From Planctomycetaceae bacterium (GTDB lineage Bacteria; Planctomycetota; Planctomycetia; Planctomycetales; Planctomycetaceae): DNA of 64,000 nt. A model generated the notes under the pieces. That model did no database searches. It was not told the origin of the DNA and saw only the letters and a program-made list of their open reading frames with translations. Shown piece by piece: positions 48,960-56,997 of this stretch (positions are counted from its first letter, which is position 1; every line of letters begins with the position of its first letter). The DNA lies in assembly GCA_021732845.1 (NCBI GenBank), contig JAKFUF010000035.1:24508-88507 (forward strand), given 5' to 3'. The position numbers were made by a program, and so were the translations under genes.

Positions 48960-50339
48960 ATGTCGATGATGACGTCACTGATCGTGTGCCTTTCGCTGGT
49001 GGCCGGGGCCGCCTCCCTCGATGACGGGACGCTGGAGCTGCGGTACAACGGCTCGCTGGACAAGGCGACGCGTGACGGCGAGGGTTCTCCCGCCAAGCGG
49101 TTCAGCCTGTTCTACCTGCTCTCGAAGCCAGAGAACGGCCGCCGGGAACTGGCGTGGACGCTGGACGAGCGCGGCGGGGGTGGCTGGGCCTGGCCGGAAC
49201 GGTATGGCATGAGCGAACTCGACCCCCAGTTGGTGCCCGCCAACAAGACGCCGCAGCGACTGCTGTATGATCATCAGGGCACACCTACGGTCATCCCGCT
49301 GCCTGCCCCGCTGTTTGCCGCCTGGGACAAGCTGAAGGCGGGAGCGACATGGAACGAAGGGAAGGAAGCGTGGGAGGTGAAGCAGTCCACCAAGTTCATG
49401 GACCGCAAGTGCTGGGAAGTGCATTCGACCACCGGCTTCGGGCGTCGCAAAACCTTTTGGGTGGACGAGCATGTTCCAGTGGTGCTCGGGCTGGAAGAGC
49501 GCGTCTTCATTGGGCAGGGTGAAGAGTACACATTGAAGCTGCAACTCAGCGGCCAGAAGACCTTGTCCGCCGAGGAAGCCACCAAGTTTTCCCTGCCCTT
49601 GAAGTCACTGCTGGCGCTGCAGGCTGCCGTGGCTCGCCCCGAAAATGAACACCGCGCCGAGTTGTCGGAAACGCAGTTGAAGGCGGTGGTTGCCGCCCTG
49701 CCAGACCTGACCAAGCAAGCCACGGACACACCGTGGAGCGCGCTGGTGACCTCGATCAGCCGTGATACAAAGGCGCAGAACCAGCGGTTTGATGAAGTCG
49801 GGCGGCTCGCCCGGAAGTACATTGGGCAGGCCGCGCCAGACTTCGCCGCGACCACCCTCGACAAGAAGGCGGTCGAATCCAAGCTGCTGAAGGACAAGAT
49901 TCTCGTTCTCCACTTTTGGGAGTACCAGAACGAACCCTTGGTCGAGCCATACGGCCAGACTGGCTACCTCGACCACTTGTACAGCCGCCGCCGCAAGCTG
50001 GGCGTCGAGGTCATGGGTGTGGCCGTGGACAACAAGCTGGCGGATCCCACCAGCAAGGCGACGGCAACCCGGTCGGTGCAGAAGTTCAAAGAGTTCATGA
50101 ACCTGAGCTACCCGATCATCATCGACGATGGCAGCCTTGCCGCCAAATTCGGCGACCCCCGCCGCGCGGGTGCCCACCTGCCGCTGTGGGTGATCGTGGG
50201 GGCCGACGGAAAGATCCTGCACTACTCGGTCGGGTTCTTCAAAGTGAATCCGGATGAAGGGCTGCGGGAACTGGACGACCTGCTGGTGAAAACCATCCGC
50301 GATGCGCGGGCGGCACAGGGTGAGAAGAAGCCGGAATAA
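48960..50339 (+). CDS. Exported redoxin-like protein lacking the CXXC site
   Basis: A 459-residue exported protein. The signal peptide is MSMMTSLIVCLSLVAGAAS. The N-terminal 280 residues are beta-rich with no recognised family. Residues ~285-450 have a thioredoxin/AhpC-TSA-like fold (IGQAAPDFAATTLDKKAVESKLLKDKILVLHFWEYQNEP ... LPLWVIVGADGKILHYSVGF in separate pieces). At the active-site place the sequence is FWEYQNEP, so the WCxxC cysteines are missing and it cannot act as a usual disulfide reductase. It lies 224 bases after the second vWA gene on the same strand. ATG 48960 is preferred over 48951 for the AAGG spacing. Confidence 0.8.
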   Translation: MSMMTSLIVCLSLVAGAASLDDGTLELRYNGSLDKATRDGEGSPAKRFSLFYLLSKPENGRRELAWTLDERGGGGWAWPERYGMSELDPQLVPANKTPQRLLYDHQGTPTVIPLPAPLFAAWDKLKAGATWNEGKEAWEVKQSTKFMDRKCWEVHSTTGFGRRKTFWVDEHVPVVLGLEERVFIGQGEEYTLKLQLSGQKTLSAEEATKFSLPLKSLLALQAAVARPENEHRAELSETQLKAVVAALPDLTKQATDTPWSALVTSISRDTKAQNQRFDEVGRLARKYIGQAAPDFAATTLDKKAVESKLLKDKILVLHFWEYQNEPLVEPYGQTGYLDHLYSRRRKLGVEVMGVAVDNKLADPTSKATATRSVQKFKEFMNLSYPIIIDDGSLAAKFGDPRRAGAHLPLWVIVGADGKILHYSVGFFKVNPDEGLRELDDLLVKTIRDARAAQGEKKPE

Positions 50340-50458
50340 GGCACTCGCCCCGTCCCTCAACCCGGCGTTCAACGCGCGCGTTGCAACAAACTGATCCAAA
50401 CGCCCGCCACAACAGGTCGCTTGGAAATGCCCTTTCGCGCTTGTCGGGAGTCGCCGCT

Positions 50459-51238
50459 TCACGATCGCAACTGACGTCCCCCACTGATGTCCAGCAGTGA
50501 GCCGGTCATGAAACTGGAGGCATTACTGGCGAGGAACAGGATGGCGCTGGAGACTTCCTCCGCGGAGGCGTTGCGGGCGAGCGGCGTTTGCTTGCGGTAG
50601 TCGGCCATTCGTTCCGGGGTGCTGAACAGTTCATGATGGCGTGTCTCCACGACGCCGGGCATGATCGAGTTGACCCGCACGACCGGTGCCAGTTCTTTGG
50701 CCAGCGTGCGGGTAAAGACTCCCAGCGCGCCCTTGGCTGCGGCATAGGGTCCCGCTCCCCCGGCCCCGCCTGTCTGCACCGAGAGGGACAGGTTGTTGAT
50801 GATGCTGCCGCGGCCGGAAGCCTTCAGGTGTGGGATCGACCGCCGGGTGACGAAGAAGGCAGCCGTCACATTGATATCGAACGCTTGCCGCCACAGGTCG
50901 GTCGGGCAGTCTTCAATTTTAGACCTGCGCAGGGGATGGCCGGCGTTGTTGACCAGTACGTCGAGCCGTCCGGTTTGAGCCACGAGTGTGTCGACCACGG
51001 AGTGTGCCGCTGCTTCGTCGGTCAGGTCGGCCTTCAGCAGCCAGCCTTTGCCGCCGGCGGCTTCAATGGTGGCCAGCGTGGCTCGGGCCTCATCTTCGCT
51101 GGTGTGATAATGGATTCCGACCGCCGCGCCGGCCTGTGCCAGGGCGATGGCGGCGGCCCGGCCGATCCCCACTCCGGCACCGGTGACGAGAGCCACGCGG
51201 TCGGTCATATCGAACGGAGTGCCGGCATAAGGGCGCAT
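50459..51238 (-). CDS. Short-chain dehydrogenase/reductase (SDR)
   Basis: NAD(P)-dependent oxidoreductase, 259 residues, classical SDR. The cofactor motif TGAGVGIG lies near residue 20, LVNNAG near 95, the catalytic Ser in NLSLSVQ (~148) and YAAAK (~160), and PGVVET follows. An HYHTSEDEA stretch after the second strand suggests NADP preference only weakly. It ends with the common GGRQLRS-type tail (LLDISGG). The substrate is unknown. ATG 51238 is chosen; ATG 51208 (MTDRVALV) would give a tighter family-type start. Confidence 0.9.
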   Translation of the reverse strand: MRPYAGTPFDMTDRVALVTGAGVGIGRAAAIALAQAGAAVGIHYHTSEDEARATLATIEAAGGKGWLLKADLTDEAAAHSVVDTLVAQTGRLDVLVNNAGHPLRRSKIEDCPTDLWRQAFDINVTAAFFVTRRSIPHLKASGRGSIINNLSLSVQTGGAGGAGPYAAAKGALGVFTRTLAKELAPVVRVNSIMPGVVETRHHELFSTPERMADYRKQTPLARNASAEEVSSAILFLASNASSFMTGSLLDISGGRQLRS

Positions 51239-51621
51239 GGTGATTCCGAGAGTAGAGGCAGGACGGGCGAGGTGGCCGCCCAAATCTGGCGGGCGTCGTT
51301 ATCTTGGGGACCGGCCACGGTTGCGCCAAGCGTCCGCAACGGCGTGCTGGCGGCGTGGCAACCCCAAAGGTCGCCAGTTTTTGAGGAGGGCGACCCGTGA
51401 CTCACCGGACGGCTTGCGCCGTACCGCTAAAATTGTAGCGGCTGGGCGCAAGCCCTCCGGTCCGTCGCGCGGTGGGCGTTTGGGGCTTCCATCTCTGGAT
51501 TGAAATCCGGGCCGGACTTGCACTCCCTTGCCGCACGCTTCGCGAACCGGCATGATGGCGTGCCTGAAATTCTCTCTCGGTGTTACTCTCCCAGCCTACC
51601 CACCCTGTATCACGCCCGCGC
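51239..51621. other. Divergent intergenic region with palindromic repeat
   Basis: About 380 bases between the SDR gene and the nucleoside permease gene. It holds the second palindromic repeat (51402-51461); otherwise nothing recognised. Confidence 0.5.
51402..51461 (+). repeat. 60-base palindromic repeat, copy 2
   Basis: Same as 39321-39382: TCACCGGACGGCTTGCGCC, inner CCGCTAAAATTGTAGCGG, then GGGCGCAAGCCCTCCGGT. Its orientation relative to the next gene is the same as for copy 1. Confidence 0.88.
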
Positions 51622-53145
51622 ATGAATAATCTCACCCGGATTCAGTTGTCGGTGATGATGTTTCTCCAGTTCTTCATCTGGGGATCGTGGTACGTCACCG
51701 CCCCCAACTATCTGGGGACCATCGGCTTCGGCGGTGCGGATTTCGGCTGGACATATTCGGTGGGGCCGATCGCCGGGATGATCTCCCCGTTTTTCGTGGG
51801 GATGATCGCCGACCGGTTCTTCCCCGCCCAGCGGATGCTGGGGGTGATGCACCTGATGGGTGCCGCACTGATGTACTTCGCCACGACCCAGATGCTGGGG
51901 AAATCCACACCCGCCGAGATCAACCTGAGCTTCTTCTTTTACATGCTCACGTTCTTCCCCACGCTGTCCCTCTCCAACACGTTGGCCATGAAAAACATGG
52001 TCGACCCGGAAAAGGATTTTCCGCTGATCCGCGTGTTCGGAACGCTCGGGTGGATTGTCGCCGGACTGACGATCAGCTTCTTTGGCTGGGACAAGACCAT
52101 CAACATGTTCTATGCGACCATCGGCTCTGCCGCGGCGCTGGGCATGATCAGCTTCTTCCTGCCGCACACGCCACCGACCGCCACGGGCAATGTCACTGCC
52201 AGCGAGATTCTCGGACTCGACGCGCTGGTCCTGCTGAAAAAGCCCGCCTACCTGGTATTCATGATCTCCTCGGTGCTGATCTGCATCCCGCTGGCGTTCT
52301 ACTACCAGGTCACCAGCCGCATTGTGGAAATGCTGGACCTTCCCGTGGGGCAGACGATGTCCTACGGACAGGCGTCGGAAGTGTTCTTCATGCTGGTCAT
52401 GCCGCTGTTCTTCCGCCAATTGGGAGTGAAGTGGATGCTCGCGGTGGGGATGCTGGCATGGGTCGCGCGCTACGGACTGTTTGCCCTGGGAGCACCCACC
52501 GGTGCCGCTTGGATGATCATTCTGGGAATCGTGCTGCATGGCATCTGCTACGACTTCTTCTTCGTGACCGGGCAGATTTACACCGACCAGGCGGCGCCGC
52601 CGCAGATTCGGGCTCAGGCTCAGGGCCTCTTGGTGCTGTTCACGCTGGGACTGGGGATGTTCATTGGTGCCCAAGTTGCGGGAATGATTGAAGTCCAGCA
52701 CACACCGGAAAAATCAAAGGAGTTCAATCGACTGGTGGCTGCCAAGGATTCGGCTTTGGGACTTGTCAGCAAAAATGCTGACCCGAAAGTCTTGAAGGAA
52801 GAAGTGGGCAAGCGGCTGGAAGTCCTGCAGAAGGACGAAGCTGCGGTGAACAAGTCCGCTGCGGACGGCCCGGCCAAGCTGGACGCGATCACGAAAGAGC
52901 GAACGGCACTGGAGGGTGTGGTCGCCGCCGTGGATTCGAAGTCCGATGCAGCCGCCATGAAGGAGTTGAAGGACAGTCTGGAGAAGGAACGCAAGACTGC
53001 CCGCCTCGATGAATTGAAGGCGATCGAATGGCAGCCCCTGTGGGGCAAGCCGGCCATATTCGCCCTCGCGGTTTTGGTGCTGTTCGTGCTTGCCTTCTAC
53101 CCCGGCCAGAAGCGCGCCGAGCAGGAGGTGGTGGCCGTCGAGTGA
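51622..53145 (+). CDS. Nucleoside-type MFS permease (NUP family) with coiled-coil insert
   Basis: A 507-residue permease of the nucleoside:H+ symporter branch of MFS (NupG/XapB-like). [20 protein letters not shown] and [20 protein letters not shown] are characteristic. About twelve membrane helices are expected; between helix 11 and the last helix (about residues 360-480) there is an unusual charged coiled-coil insert ([31 protein letters not shown] and similar). The cargo is probably a nucleoside or related compound (family knowledge). ATG 51622 is the first plausible start and gives a normal N-terminus. Confidence 0.88.
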   Translation: MNNLTRIQLSVMMFLQFFIWGSWYVTAPNYLGTIGFGGADFGWTYSVGPIAGMISPFFVGMIADRFFPAQRMLGVMHLMGAALMYFATTQMLGKSTPAEINLSFFFYMLTFFPTLSLSNTLAMKNMVDPEKDFPLIRVFGTLGWIVAGLTISFFGWDKTINMFYATIGSAAALGMISFFLPHTPPTATGNVTASEILGLDALVLLKKPAYLVFMISSVLICIPLAFYYQVTSRIVEMLDLPVGQTMSYGQASEVFFMLVMPLFFRQLGVKWMLAVGMLAWVARYGLFALGAPTGAAWMIILGIVLHGICYDFFFVTGQIYTDQAAPPQIRAQAQGLLVLFTLGLGMFIGAQVAGMIEVQHTPEKSKEFNRLVAAKDSALGLVSKNADPKVLKEEVGKRLEVLQKDEAAVNKSAADGPAKLDAITKERTALEGVVAAVDSKSDAAAMKELKDSLEKERKTARLDELKAIEWQPLWGKPAIFALAVLVLFVLAFYPGQKRAEQEVVAVE

Positions 53146-53160
53146 GTTTGACGTTGACCC

Positions 53161-53260
53161 CGTAGTGCAGAGGCCCTGATCCATCGAGACAAGCTCGAAG
53201 GGGATCCGTTTTCCCATCCCCACCGAGTTCGCCTCGGTGGAGTCGGGCCTTTGCACGATG
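53161..53260 (+). ncRNA. Candidate structured RNA (possible Y RNA) upstream of Ro60
   Basis: The ends pair over 16 positions with one A-G mismatch: CGTAGTGCAGAGGCCC (53161-53176) with GGGCCTTTGCACGATG (53245-53260). Inside are a hairpin GATCC-A-TCGAG / CTCGA-AGG-GGATC (53178-53206) and a hairpin CCACCGAG-TTCGC-CTCGGTGG (53220-53240). There is no T-run, so it is not a plain terminator for the permease gene that stops 16 bases earlier. Y RNAs are stem-closed small RNAs bound by Ro60 and in bacteria are often encoded beside rsr. The assignment is an inference from structure and position; the strand is assumed from the neighbours. Confidence 0.55.
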
Positions 53261-53677
53261 CAGATTTCTTGAACCAATCCACGAACCCACGTCGACCATC
53301 TCGTGTCCATCGGTCTGTTGCCTTGGACATTATTTCATTGGTCATTGGGTCATTCTCGTCACGTAACAGTTCATCTCCGCCGCGGTCACGCGGTTTCTTG
53401 ATGACCTTCTGCCGATGCGACAGCGGTTAGCTGTCCCCGGAGGCCGGACTTTGTGATCCGACTGCCCGGGTGGATTCCCTCTTTCCTCCTACCGCGATAA
53501 TTCTGCGCGGCTCTGCCCAGTTCTTCGTCGGATCGGTGGTTTCTCGTTTTCCGCTGCGATCGCTTCGCACAGTTGTGCGAGGTGACTTGGTCAGCGGTTG
53601 CTCTCGCACTGCGCCTGATCTTAGGCGGCCTCGTTGTGGTCGCTGCGCTCGCAGTGCGCTCTTCACTTCGTCCTCGG

Positions 53678-53686
53678 AAAGGAGGA
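53678..53686 (+). promoter_or_regulatory. Strong Shine-Dalgarno sequence of the Ro60 gene
   Basis: AAAGGAGGA placed 7 bases before ATG 53694; it fixes the start. Confidence 0.85.
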
Positions 53687-53693
53687 CTGCAAC

Positions 53694-55331
53694 ATGGTCA
53701 ATAAAACTCTGTTCTCACGTCTGTCTTCATTCTTGCCGCGGGCGACCGTGCGGAACGAGGCGGGCGGCCCGGCCTACGGCTTCGAGGCCCGGCATGCGCT
53801 GGCGCAGTTTGCAGCCACGGGCTGTTTCAACAACACGTTCTACGTCGACGCGGAAACGCAGCTCGAAACGGTCAAAGAGTTGATCACCCAGGTCAACGAC
53901 AACCTGTTTCTGGCGAAGCTGGCGGTCTACAGCCGCGAACGGGCCTTCCAGAAGGATATGCCCGCCGCACTCGTGGCTACGCTCGCCAAGCGTGACACCG
54001 TATTGTTTCATCAGGCGTTCGACCGTGTCATCGACAACGGCCGCATGCTACGGACGCTGTTTCAGATGATTCGCTCCGGGCAGTTCGGCAAGAAGAGCTT
54101 GTCAAGTTCGCTGCAGCGCGCCTTCCAGCGGTGGCTCAACTCGGCCTCACCAGAGAAGCTGTTGTCCGCGTCCATCGGCCACGCTCCGTCTCTGCGGGAC
54201 ATCCTGCGGATGGCGCGGCCGACGCCCAAAGACAACAGCCGCCGGGCACTGTTCGGCTGGCTGACGGACAAGGAACTTTCCCGGTGGGCACCGGCGGGCG
54301 AAGCAGACCTGCCGGAGCAAGTGCGGTTGCTCCAGTCATTTCGGGCAGCCACGACGGCGGACCAGCAGGTCGCTCTGCTGGAGTCGCTGCATGTCCGTTG
54401 GGACCTGTTGGCGGACACGGCCAAGGATGCCAAAGTCTGGGCGAAAATTGCCCGGTCGATGGGTCCGCAGGCGCTGCGGATGAACTTAAACACGCTGCAG
54501 CGGCACGGTGTGTTTGAAGAGCCGGGGATGGTTGAGGCCGTGGTGGAGCGGCTGACGGACGAGGCCGAGATCCGCCGGTCGCGTCAGTTTCCGTACCAGT
54601 TCTTCGCGGCGTACCTCAACACGTCCGCCGAAGTGCCCCAGGCGATCAAAGCCGCACTGCACAAGGCGGCCGAGATCGCCTGTGGCAACGTGCCGGCACT
54701 GCCGGGACCGGTGGTGATCGGTCTCGACGTATCGGGTTCGATGGGTTCCGCAGTCACGGGCGACCGGGGCCGTGGCGGCACGTCGAAAATGCGGTGCGTG
54801 GATGTCGCGGCCCTCGTGGCGGCGGCCCTCCTGCGGCGCAACCCGGACAGCGTTGTCGTGCCGTTCGATACCCAGGCGTTCGACTGCAAGGTCGACCCGT
54901 CCGACTCGATTTTGAGCCTGGCGGAACGGCTGGCAAAATATGGTGGCGGTGGCACCGATTGTTCGATGCCACTGTCGAAGGCCAACACCGATCTCTCTCG
55001 GCGAAAGTTTGCGGGGGTCGTGCTGGTCAGCGACAACGAAAGCTGGGTCTACCAGGGACGGTCCTACCTTCACGGCAATCGTGGGGCGACCGGTGTCGTG
55101 TCGGAATGGCAGACGCTTGTGCAGAATCAGGTGCGGCTGCAGGGAGGCGACTTCAGCGGACCGAAACTGATCTGCATCGACCTGCAGCCCAACTCGACAA
55201 CCCAGGCTCCGGAACGCAGCGACATCCTGAATATCGGTGGCTTCAGTGACTCCGTGTTCGACGTGATCGCCGCGTTCCTCGGCGGTGACTCCGGCCGCTT
55301 CGTTGCCGAGATTGAAGCGGTAACGCTGTAG
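53694..55331 (+). CDS. rsr: Ro60/Rsr-like RNA-binding protein (TROVE + vWA)
   Basis: A 545-residue bacterial orthologue of the Ro60 autoantigen. Residues ~10-355 form the TROVE HEAT-repeat ring ([45 protein letters not shown]) that holds the ends of misfolded RNAs. Residues ~360-545 form a vWA domain with intact [28 protein letters not shown], and GGGTDCS. In studied bacteria Rsr works with exoribonucleases (PNPase, RNase II/PH) and a Y RNA in RNA degradation under stress. Here no nuclease gene is adjacent, but a structured RNA candidate lies in the leader. Length and domain order are normal, and the gene is convergent with rpsI. Confidence 0.94.
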   Translation: MVNKTLFSRLSSFLPRATVRNEAGGPAYGFEARHALAQFAATGCFNNTFYVDAETQLETVKELITQVNDNLFLAKLAVYSRERAFQKDMPAALVATLAKRDTVLFHQAFDRVIDNGRMLRTLFQMIRSGQFGKKSLSSSLQRAFQRWLNSASPEKLLSASIGHAPSLRDILRMARPTPKDNSRRALFGWLTDKELSRWAPAGEADLPEQVRLLQSFRAATTADQQVALLESLHVRWDLLADTAKDAKVWAKIARSMGPQALRMNLNTLQRHGVFEEPGMVEAVVERLTDEAEIRRSRQFPYQFFAAYLNTSAEVPQAIKAALHKAAEIACGNVPALPGPVVIGLDVSGSMGSAVTGDRGRGGTSKMRCVDVAALVAAALLRRNPDSVVVPFDTQAFDCKVDPSDSILSLAERLAKYGGGGTDCSMPLSKANTDLSRRKFAGVVLVSDNESWVYQGRSYLHGNRGATGVVSEWQTLVQNQVRLQGGDFSGPKLICIDLQPNSTTQAPERSDILNIGGFSDSVFDVIAAFLGGDSGRFVAEIEAVTL

Positions 55332-55364
55332 CCGGGTCAACGCGGTTGGAAAAAGGGATGGAAC

Positions 55365-55408
55365 AAATGCACGCGAGTCCGTCACATGGATGGCGCTCGC
55401 GTGCATTT
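55365..55408 (+). terminator. Long perfect hairpin after the Ro60 gene
   Basis: AAATGCACGCGAG pairs perfectly with CTCGCGTGCATTT (13 bp), and inside it CCGTC/GATGG continues the stem around a 5-base loop. It lacks a T-tract, so it may be a stabilising 3' end or a processing structure rather than an intrinsic terminator. Confidence 0.55.
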
Positions 55409-55468
55409 GAAAATTACAGAGAGCTTAGAACCGTGGTCTCTCGGATCCAGTGAACGTCATCAAACGCG

Positions 55469-55495
55469 AAAAGCCACCGAAATTCGGTGGCTTTT
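55469..55495. terminator. Bidirectional intrinsic terminator (rsr / rpsI)
   Basis: AAAAGCCACCGA-AAT-TCGGTGGCTTTT: 12-bp stem with A-tract and T-tract on both sides, between two convergent genes. Confidence 0.9.
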
Positions 55496-55531
55496 GACGC
55501 TGTTCGATGTTTCAGAGGCACTGCCTCGGAT

Positions 55532-56134
55532 TTAGCGCTTCGAGAACTGGAAGCTGCGGCGGGCTTTGCGATGGCCGTACTTCTTGCGTTCGACCATGCG
55601 GTCGTCGCGGGTCAGGAAGCCACCGTCGCTGAGGGCACCGTGCAGATCCTGCTGCATTGTCTGCAGGCAGCGGGCAATGCCAAGGACGATCGCTCCGGAC
55701 TGTCCAGTTGTGCCACCGCCAGCCACGCGAACCCACACATCGACTTTGCCTTCCATGCTGGTCATGGCCAGCGGAGCGCTGATCTTGGCGCGATCCTGCT
55801 CGATATGGAAGAACGCTTCGATGGGGCGGTCGTTGACGGTGAATTTGCCGTTGCCCGGGCGGACGCGAACGCGAGCCACGGCGGTCTTGCGCCGACCCGT
55901 GGCGACGATCGAACCATCGTTCAACTGCCGGCCACGCAGACGGGAAGGCAGGCGAACTTTGGGGGCTTCGGCTTCCGAGCCAATTTCCAAACCGCTGCCA
56001 GAACCGAGCGTCAGGCCAGCCGCGACAGGGGCTTCACCCTCGACGACAGGTTCCGTGGCCACAGGCTCGGCGACGACAGGAGTTTCGACGACGGGAGCGT
56101 CGGTGTCTGGCTTATCGTTGGCTTCAGTGTCCAT
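55532..56134 (-). CDS. rpsI: 30S ribosomal protein S9 with acidic N-terminal extension
   Basis: Small-subunit ribosomal protein that contacts the P-site tRNA with its C-terminal tail. Residues ~75-200 are standard S9 (ATGRRKTAVARVRVRPGNGKFTVNDR, GGGTTGQSGAIVLGIAR) ending in GHRKARRSFQFSKR. Before it lie about 70 extra residues, Pro/Val/Glu-rich and acidic (ETPVVAEPVATEPVVEGEAP). The extension follows the in-frame ATG at 56134; starting later would remove it, but no better internal ATG is present. It is the second gene of the rplM-rpsI operon, 101 bases after rplM. Confidence 0.95.
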   Translation of the reverse strand: MDTEANDKPDTDAPVVETPVVAEPVATEPVVEGEAPVAAGLTLGSGSGLEIGSEAEAPKVRLPSRLRGRQLNDGSIVATGRRKTAVARVRVRPGNGKFTVNDRPIEAFFHIEQDRAKISAPLAMTSMEGKVDVWVRVAGGGTTGQSGAIVLGIARCLQTMQQDLHGALSDGGFLTRDDRMVERKKYGHRKARRSFQFSKR

Positions 56135-56235
56135 AGTCGTCGAATCTGCGTGTCTGGAAGGAACTGGACTGTGAATAACACCGTGGACCAAAAGACGTGG
56201 CCGAATGAATCAGCACGACGCTTTGTCCTGAATCA

Positions 56236-56700
56236 TCAAACCTTGGTGGGGGTTGGCTGCTGAGCCGTGTGCGGATGACTGGTGCCTTTGAACAGCCGCA
56301 GTTTTTTCAGCATCGCCCGTCCCAGCCGGGACTTGGGGAGCATGCGGCGAACGGCCAGACGCAACACCTCTTCTGGGTGCTTGACCATCAACTGGGCACC
56401 GGTCTGAACCTTGAGTCCGCCCGGATAGCCGCTCCAGTTCTGATAGGTCTTCTTGCCCATCTTCTTGGAGTAGTTGGCGATCTGCGAGTGCTCGACGCGC
56501 TTGTCGCCAAACCGCACCTTCTCGGCGTTGATGACCACAAGCATGTCACCACAATCGACATGCGGCGTGTAGGTTGGCTTGTGCTTCCCCATCAGCATCG
56601 TGGCCAGCCGCACTGCCAGCCGCCCGACAACTTGGTCATCGGCATCGATGAGCAGCCAGTTCGGTTCAGTTGTTTCTTTTTTCGCGATGAACGACTTCAT
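56236..56700 (-). CDS. rplM: 50S ribosomal protein L13
   Basis: Large-subunit ribosomal protein, 154 residues, cytoplasmic, one of the early assembly proteins. VGRLAVRLATMLMGKHKPTYTPHVDCGDMLVVINAEKV is clear-cut L13 (in contiguous pieces), followed by YSKKMGKKTYQNWSGYPGG and AVRRMLPKSRLGRAMLKKLRLF. ATG 56700 (MKSFIAKKE) is chosen; the frame continues upstream without family similarity. It lies first in the operon with rpsI. A short C-terminal tail HTAQQPTPTKV is species-specific. Confidence 0.97.
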   Translation of the reverse strand: MKSFIAKKETTEPNWLLIDADDQVVGRLAVRLATMLMGKHKPTYTPHVDCGDMLVVINAEKVRFGDKRVEHSQIANYSKKMGKKTYQNWSGYPGGLKVQTGAQLMVKHPEEVLRLAVRRMLPKSRLGRAMLKKLRLFKGTSHPHTAQQPTPTKV

Positions 56701-56997
56701 GTTTCGATACCGTCCAGACTGCGGCGCAGTGATCAAATTCTCAGGAATTTCAGTGGGAACGAGGCAGGATAGCGGATCAAGCAAGCGACTTCAACAGCGA
56801 ATGGGGAGAAGTTTGGAGGGATTTCGTCGGGTGTGACTGACTTTCAGATTGCGGCCACGAAAATTCTATCAAAGAAAATGGATGCGAAAGCCTGACCTGA
56901 CCGTGCAACCCGGAAGTCCGATTGGGTAGACTGAAGATTGATCCGGCACTCCTCAGCGGGCTCCTTGCGAGCCCTTTTCCCAGGACGATCCTTCCCC

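Larger units (their letters stand above)
53146..53693. other. Hairpin-rich leader region in front of the Ro60 gene
   Basis: About 550 bases without a protein gene. It holds the 16-position stem element at 53161-53260, an 8-bp hairpin CTTCGCAC/GTGCGAGG (53563-53582) and a 9-bp pairing CGCACTGCG/CGCAGTGCG (53605-53613 with 53650-53658) enclosing smaller hairpins, before a strong ribosome-binding site. Confidence 0.7.

Noticed and set aside
53423..53495. tRNA-sized segment with GCGGT/ACCGC ends
   Set aside because: Only a 5-bp end pairing; no TTCRA T-loop and no proper anticodon arm, so not a tRNA.
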